The position numbers and the translations under genes were made by a program. From contig OZ220684.1 of NCBI GenBank assembly GCA_965116395.1, forward strand, positions 3,596,001 through 3,660,000: a stretch of DNA of 64,000 nt. Direction: 5' to 3'. Shown here in pieces: positions 61,355-64,000 of this stretch. The notes beneath the pieces are model-generated. The model was not told the origin of the DNA and did not search any database. It saw only the letters and a list, made by a program, of their open reading frames with translations. Position 1 is the first letter of the stretch. Each line of letters begins with the position of its first letter. The DNA comes from Bin5 sp965116395 (lineage in GTDB: Bacteria; Chloroflexota; Anaerolineae; Caldilineales; Caldilineaceae).

Positions 61355-62620
61355 TCAGGCCAAGAGCAGCTTGATTGGCGTTTCCAACAGTTCTTTCACC
61401 CTCTGCAAGAAGACGGCGCACTCGGCGCCGTCCGTCACTCGATGGTCGGCGGAAATGGTCATCTGCATGACCGTGCGCACGACCACCTGACTTTCCTCCA
61501 CGACCGCGGTTTCCCTGGCTGTGGCCACGCCAAGGATGGCGGCCTGGGGCGGGTTGATGATGGCGGCGAAATGATCTGTGTCGTAGCCGCCAAGGTTGCT
61601 GATGGTGAAGGTGCTGCCGGAGACATCCTCGGGCCTGACCTTGCCGGTGCGGGCCCTCTCGATCATGGCCCTGTTGTCGCGGGCGATGTCTGAGATCGCG
61701 CTGCGGTCAGTCTGTTTGCTGACGACCGTCAGCACGCCCCCTTCCACTGCGACGGCGGCGCCTACATTGATGTCAGCGTGGTGCTCGATGCGGTCTTCAA
61801 CATAGGAGGCGTTCAGGTTGGGGAAATCGCGCAGGGCCAGGGCGGCGGCTTTCACCACCATGTCGTTGACGGTAACTTTGGCATCCGACGGGAAGGCATC
61901 GTTGAACTGCCTTCTCAATGCCAGGGCATCGTCCATGGTCACCGAATTTGTGATGTAGAAGTGGGGGATCGTCTGCTTGCTGCGGCTCATGCGCTGGGCA
62001 ATTGTCCGCCGGAGGGGAGACGCCGGACCGGCGGGGGTCTTTGACGGGGCACTAGCACCTGCCGCCTGGCGAGCGGGGACTGCAGGGGCGGCGGGACCGG
62101 CTTGCGCCAAGTGGTTCTCTACATCCCCGCGCAGTATGCGGCCGCCGGGGCCGCTTCCGGCCACGCGTCGCAAGTCCAGATTGTGCTCGCGGGCCATGCG
62201 CAGGGCTATGGGTGTGGCCAATACACCATTCCCTGTGGGCTGCGCGGGCACGGGGACAGAAGGCTGATCCTCCTGAGGAGCGACTGGCAGTGGAGCGGAA
62301 GGCGCTTCTACTTCAGGCGGCGCAACCGGGGGTGGCGATTGCTCTTGGGATAGCGAAGGGGATGTCGCGCTGGATAGCTCATCCGCCTCACCAACGCGGG
62401 CGATGGGCGCGCCCGCCGCAACGCTTTCTCCAGGCTGAATGAGGAACTCCAGCAGGACGCCTGCCATTGGCGCCTCCACCTCCAGCGTCACCTTATCTGA
62501 TTCGAATTCGGCGATGGGTTCGCCCGCCTGAACATCGTCGCCTACGTTCTTCAGCCAGACTGACAGTTCACCTTCACCGGCCTCAAAACCCAGGTCGGGC
62601 ATGGGTATGATCTCGGCCAC
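61355..62620 (-). CDS. Dihydrolipoamide acyltransferase (E2)
   Basis: A 421-residue E2. The N-terminal lipoyl domain carries the lipoylated-lysine motif FESDKVTLEVEAP (about residues 39-51). A Pro/Ala-rich linker leads to the E3-binding segment ALRMAREHNLDLRRVAGSG with GGRILRGDVENHL. The catalytic domain has SPLRRTIAQRMSRSKQTIPH and the active-site motif ISADHRVTDGAECAVF (HRxxDG). It forms the core of a 2-oxo acid dehydrogenase complex. The gene directly upstream encodes an E1 of the pyruvate dehydrogenase (AceE-like) type, so pyruvate dehydrogenase is the likely complex. Confidence 0.92.
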   Translation of the reverse strand: MAEIIPMPDLGFEAGEGELSVWLKNVGDDVQAGEPIAEFESDKVTLEVEAPMAGVLLEFLIQPGESVAAGAPIARVGEADELSSATSPSLSQEQSPPPVAPPEVEAPSAPLPVAPQEDQPSVPVPAQPTGNGVLATPIALRMAREHNLDLRRVAGSGPGGRILRGDVENHLAQAGPAAPAVPARQAAGASAPSKTPAGPASPLRRTIAQRMSRSKQTIPHFYITNSVTMDDALALRRQFNDAFPSDAKVTVNDMVVKAAALALRDFPNLNASYVEDRIEHHADINVGAAVAVEGGVLTVVSKQTDRSAISDIARDNRAMIERARTGKVRPEDVSGSTFTISNLGGYDTDHFAAIINPPQAAILGVATARETAVVEESQVVVRTVMQMTISADHRVTDGAECAVFLQRVKELLETPIKLLLA

Positions 62621-62704
62621 GGAATCCTCCTCTAAGCGGCAACTTCAGGTGGCTGGTGATCAACATCGTATAGTTGCTGCAACCAGCCACACTCCAGCGC
62701 GGTT

Positions 62705-64000
62705 CTACCTGAACTCGGTTCGATTCAGACCTACGAGCGCCGCCTCGAATATCGCGTTGCTGTCGATCCCGAAATGGCGGTAGAGGTCGGCAGGCGTGCC
62801 GGATTGACCGAAGTCGTCCACGCCCAAGGGTATCAGGTAACTGCCAAATAGACTGCCCAGCCAGGCCAGGTTGTGGGATGCCCCGTCCTGCACGGTGACG
62901 ATCGGGGCCTGGCGCTCATTGGGGGGGATCAGCCACGATAGCAGACGGCTTGGCTCTCTGCCGGGCCGACGGCCCCATTGGGCGGCGCGCCAGTTTTCAA
63001 AGAGGCGGCGGGGGCTGGTCAGGTTGAGCACGTTGACGGCTATGCCCTCGGCCTGCAACATCGCGGCCGCCTCCATCGCCTCCGGCAGCATGATGCCGGA
63101 TGAGGCGATGTGGACCAGCGAGCTGGGATCTGCCTCCGGCGCGGCCGTCTGCCAATCCAGCAGACGGTAACCGCCTTCAAGTACCTGGCGCCGCAGTTCA
63201 GTCGCCCCCAGCCGCTCCAGGGCAGGCTCCAGCATTGACTGATCGGTCGGCTTGGTAGAGAGACGAAGATAGGTTGCTCTGCCATCCACGTCGCGGCAGC
63301 ACTGGCGGACTGCTTCCAGCATGATCCAGACCAACTCCTGTGCAAAGCAGGGCTCATAGCTGTTCAGATTTGGCAGCTCCGCGCCGAGAGACGGAGTAAC
63401 GGTAGACTGGTGCGCGCCCCCTTCGGGAGCGAGGCTGACGCCCGATGGTGTGCCGACGACAATGAAGCGGGACTTGGAGTAGAGGCCGTAGATGAAGGAG
63501 TCGAGTCCTCGCAACACGAAGGGATCGTAGACGGTGCCGACAGGTATAAGCTGCTGGCCGTTCAACTCCGCTGAGAGGCCCAGCATACCCAGCATCATAA
63601 ACAGATTCATCTCGGAAATGCCCAACTCGATGTGCTGGCCGTCGGGGCCGTAACGCCAACTGAGTCCGCGATTTTCCTCCAGTTCGTAAATCTCGCCTTC
63701 GGTTAAGGAAAAAACTCCTTGCTTTGCGATCCAGCCTGACAGATTGGTGGAGGTGGAGACATCGGGCGAGGTTGTGACGATACGCGGCGCGAGCTTCGGA
63801 TTGCGGCTCATGCTGACCAGTGTCTGGCCAAATGACTGCTGGGTACTGAGCATGCCGTGGGTACGGACCGGCACACTTTCAGGAACGTCCTGCGCCGAGA
63901 GACCGATGGGAGGTTGTATCGCCTTCCCATTCGACTTCTGCCGGGAATTGATTTCGGGCAGGTCAGAGGAGGGATAGAGTTGGCGGGCAATTTCGGTACA
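62705..64000 (-). CDS. Pyruvate dehydrogenase E1-like (transketolase family), partial
   Basis: The frame is open across the right window edge: no stop occurs between 63874 and 64000, so the 5' part is missing and the ATG/GTG starts inside are not real starts. The about 431 visible residues hold the pyrimidine-binding region (GQHIELGISEMNLFMMLGMLG, with the Glu that activates TPP) and the C-terminal transketolase domain (IPLGVDDFGQSGTPADLYRHF). This matches homodimeric AceE-type E1 rather than alpha/beta E1. It lies 84 bp upstream of the E2 gene in the same direction. TPP dependence links it loosely to the thiamine operon nearby. Confidence 0.85.
   Translation of the reverse strand, partial: CTEIARQLYPSSDLPEINSRQKSNGKAIQPPIGLSAQDVPESVPVRTHGMLSTQQSFGQTLVSMSRNPKLAPRIVTTSPDVSTSTNLSGWIAKQGVFSLTEGEIYELEENRGLSWRYGPDGQHIELGISEMNLFMMLGMLGLSAELNGQQLIPVGTVYDPFVLRGLDSFIYGLYSKSRFIVVGTPSGVSLAPEGGAHQSTVTPSLGAELPNLNSYEPCFAQELVWIMLEAVRQCCRDVDGRATYLRLSTKPTDQSMLEPALERLGATELRRQVLEGGYRLLDWQTAAPEADPSSLVHIASSGIMLPEAMEAAAMLQAEGIAVNVLNLTSPRRLFENWRAAQWGRRPGREPSRLLSWLIPPNERQAPIVTVQDGASHNLAWLGSLFGSYLIPLGVDDFGQSGTPADLYRHFGIDSNAIFEAALVGLNRTEFR

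Overview
The window is a GC-rich (by eye roughly 58-60%) bacterial chromosome segment. It has dense operons, GTG and TTG starts mixed with ATG, recognisable sigma70-type promoters, and no phage, IS transposase, rRNA, tRNA or CRISPR array that I could find. The gene mix points to a Chloroflexota bacterium of the Anaerolineae/Caldilineae type: isopentenyl phosphate kinase, HisZ-type histidine biosynthesis, a LysM/zinc-ribbon protein, long PBP1A proteins with Ig-like tails, GT39 and FecR-like membrane proteins, lipobox proteins and a structured dispersed repeat. This assignment is inference from gene content and is not proven by any marker gene here.

Layout. 0-3.2 kb: two P-loop ATPases, the menaquinone/ubiquinone methyltransferase UbiE and a second methyltransferase. 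3.8-10.6 kb: PBP1A, SurE, a PH/DUF1648 membrane protein, a DPM1-like glycosyltransferase and a CPBP protease. 10.8-16.6 kb: an attenuator-like leader, acyl-CoA dehydrogenase with EtfB and EtfA, threonine synthase and TrmB. 16.7-29.9 kb (minus strand): a UbiA-type prenyltransferase, a coupled HEAT / unknown / TPR / FecR-like / GT39 operon, a zinc-ribbon LysM protein, RseP, isopentenyl phosphate kinase overlapping SelA, and an RmlC-like epimerase. 30.0-32.4 kb: an FmdB-like, HisZ, HisG operon joined by ATGA overlaps. 32.4-34.9 kb: about 2.5 kb of non-coding repeat DNA. 34.9-41.6 kb: a promoter, a cobalamin riboswitch and a B12 uptake and salvage operon. 41.6-50 kb: a cytochrome c lipoprotein, a peptide-type ABC importer whose binding-protein gene carries a homopolymer frameshift, an SDR enzyme, a sugar-dehydrogenase-like/cytochrome c fusion and a decayed cytochrome fragment. 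50.2-54.7 kb: a leader with a small ORF and competing hairpins in front of a heterodimeric ABC exporter. 54.7-58.7 kb: a TPP riboswitch operon (thiamine-binding protein, ThiX/Y/Z-like transporter, 2OG-Fe(II) oxygenase). 58.7-64 kb: an Ldh-family oxidoreductase, a TPR lipoprotein, and the E2 and E1 components of a 2-oxo acid dehydrogenase.

The most unusual material is non-coding. (1) Between 32.9 and 34.3 kb there are long repeat units (about 129-166 bp), each holding an internal array of exact 10-bp units. The array sequence differs between unit families, and long units differ in length by exactly one decamer. (2) A roughly 290-300 bp repeat family has about 19-bp inverted ends and a GC-rich core with two hairpins that keep pairing despite sequence change. 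Three copies are near full length and two are partial. (3) Two leaders, before acyl-CoA dehydrogenase and before the ABC exporter, contain mutually exclusive hairpins with T-tracts. The second also has a short ORF with a ribosome binding site. (4) A 2OG-Fe(II) oxygenase of unknown role sits at the end of the TPP-riboswitch transport operon.
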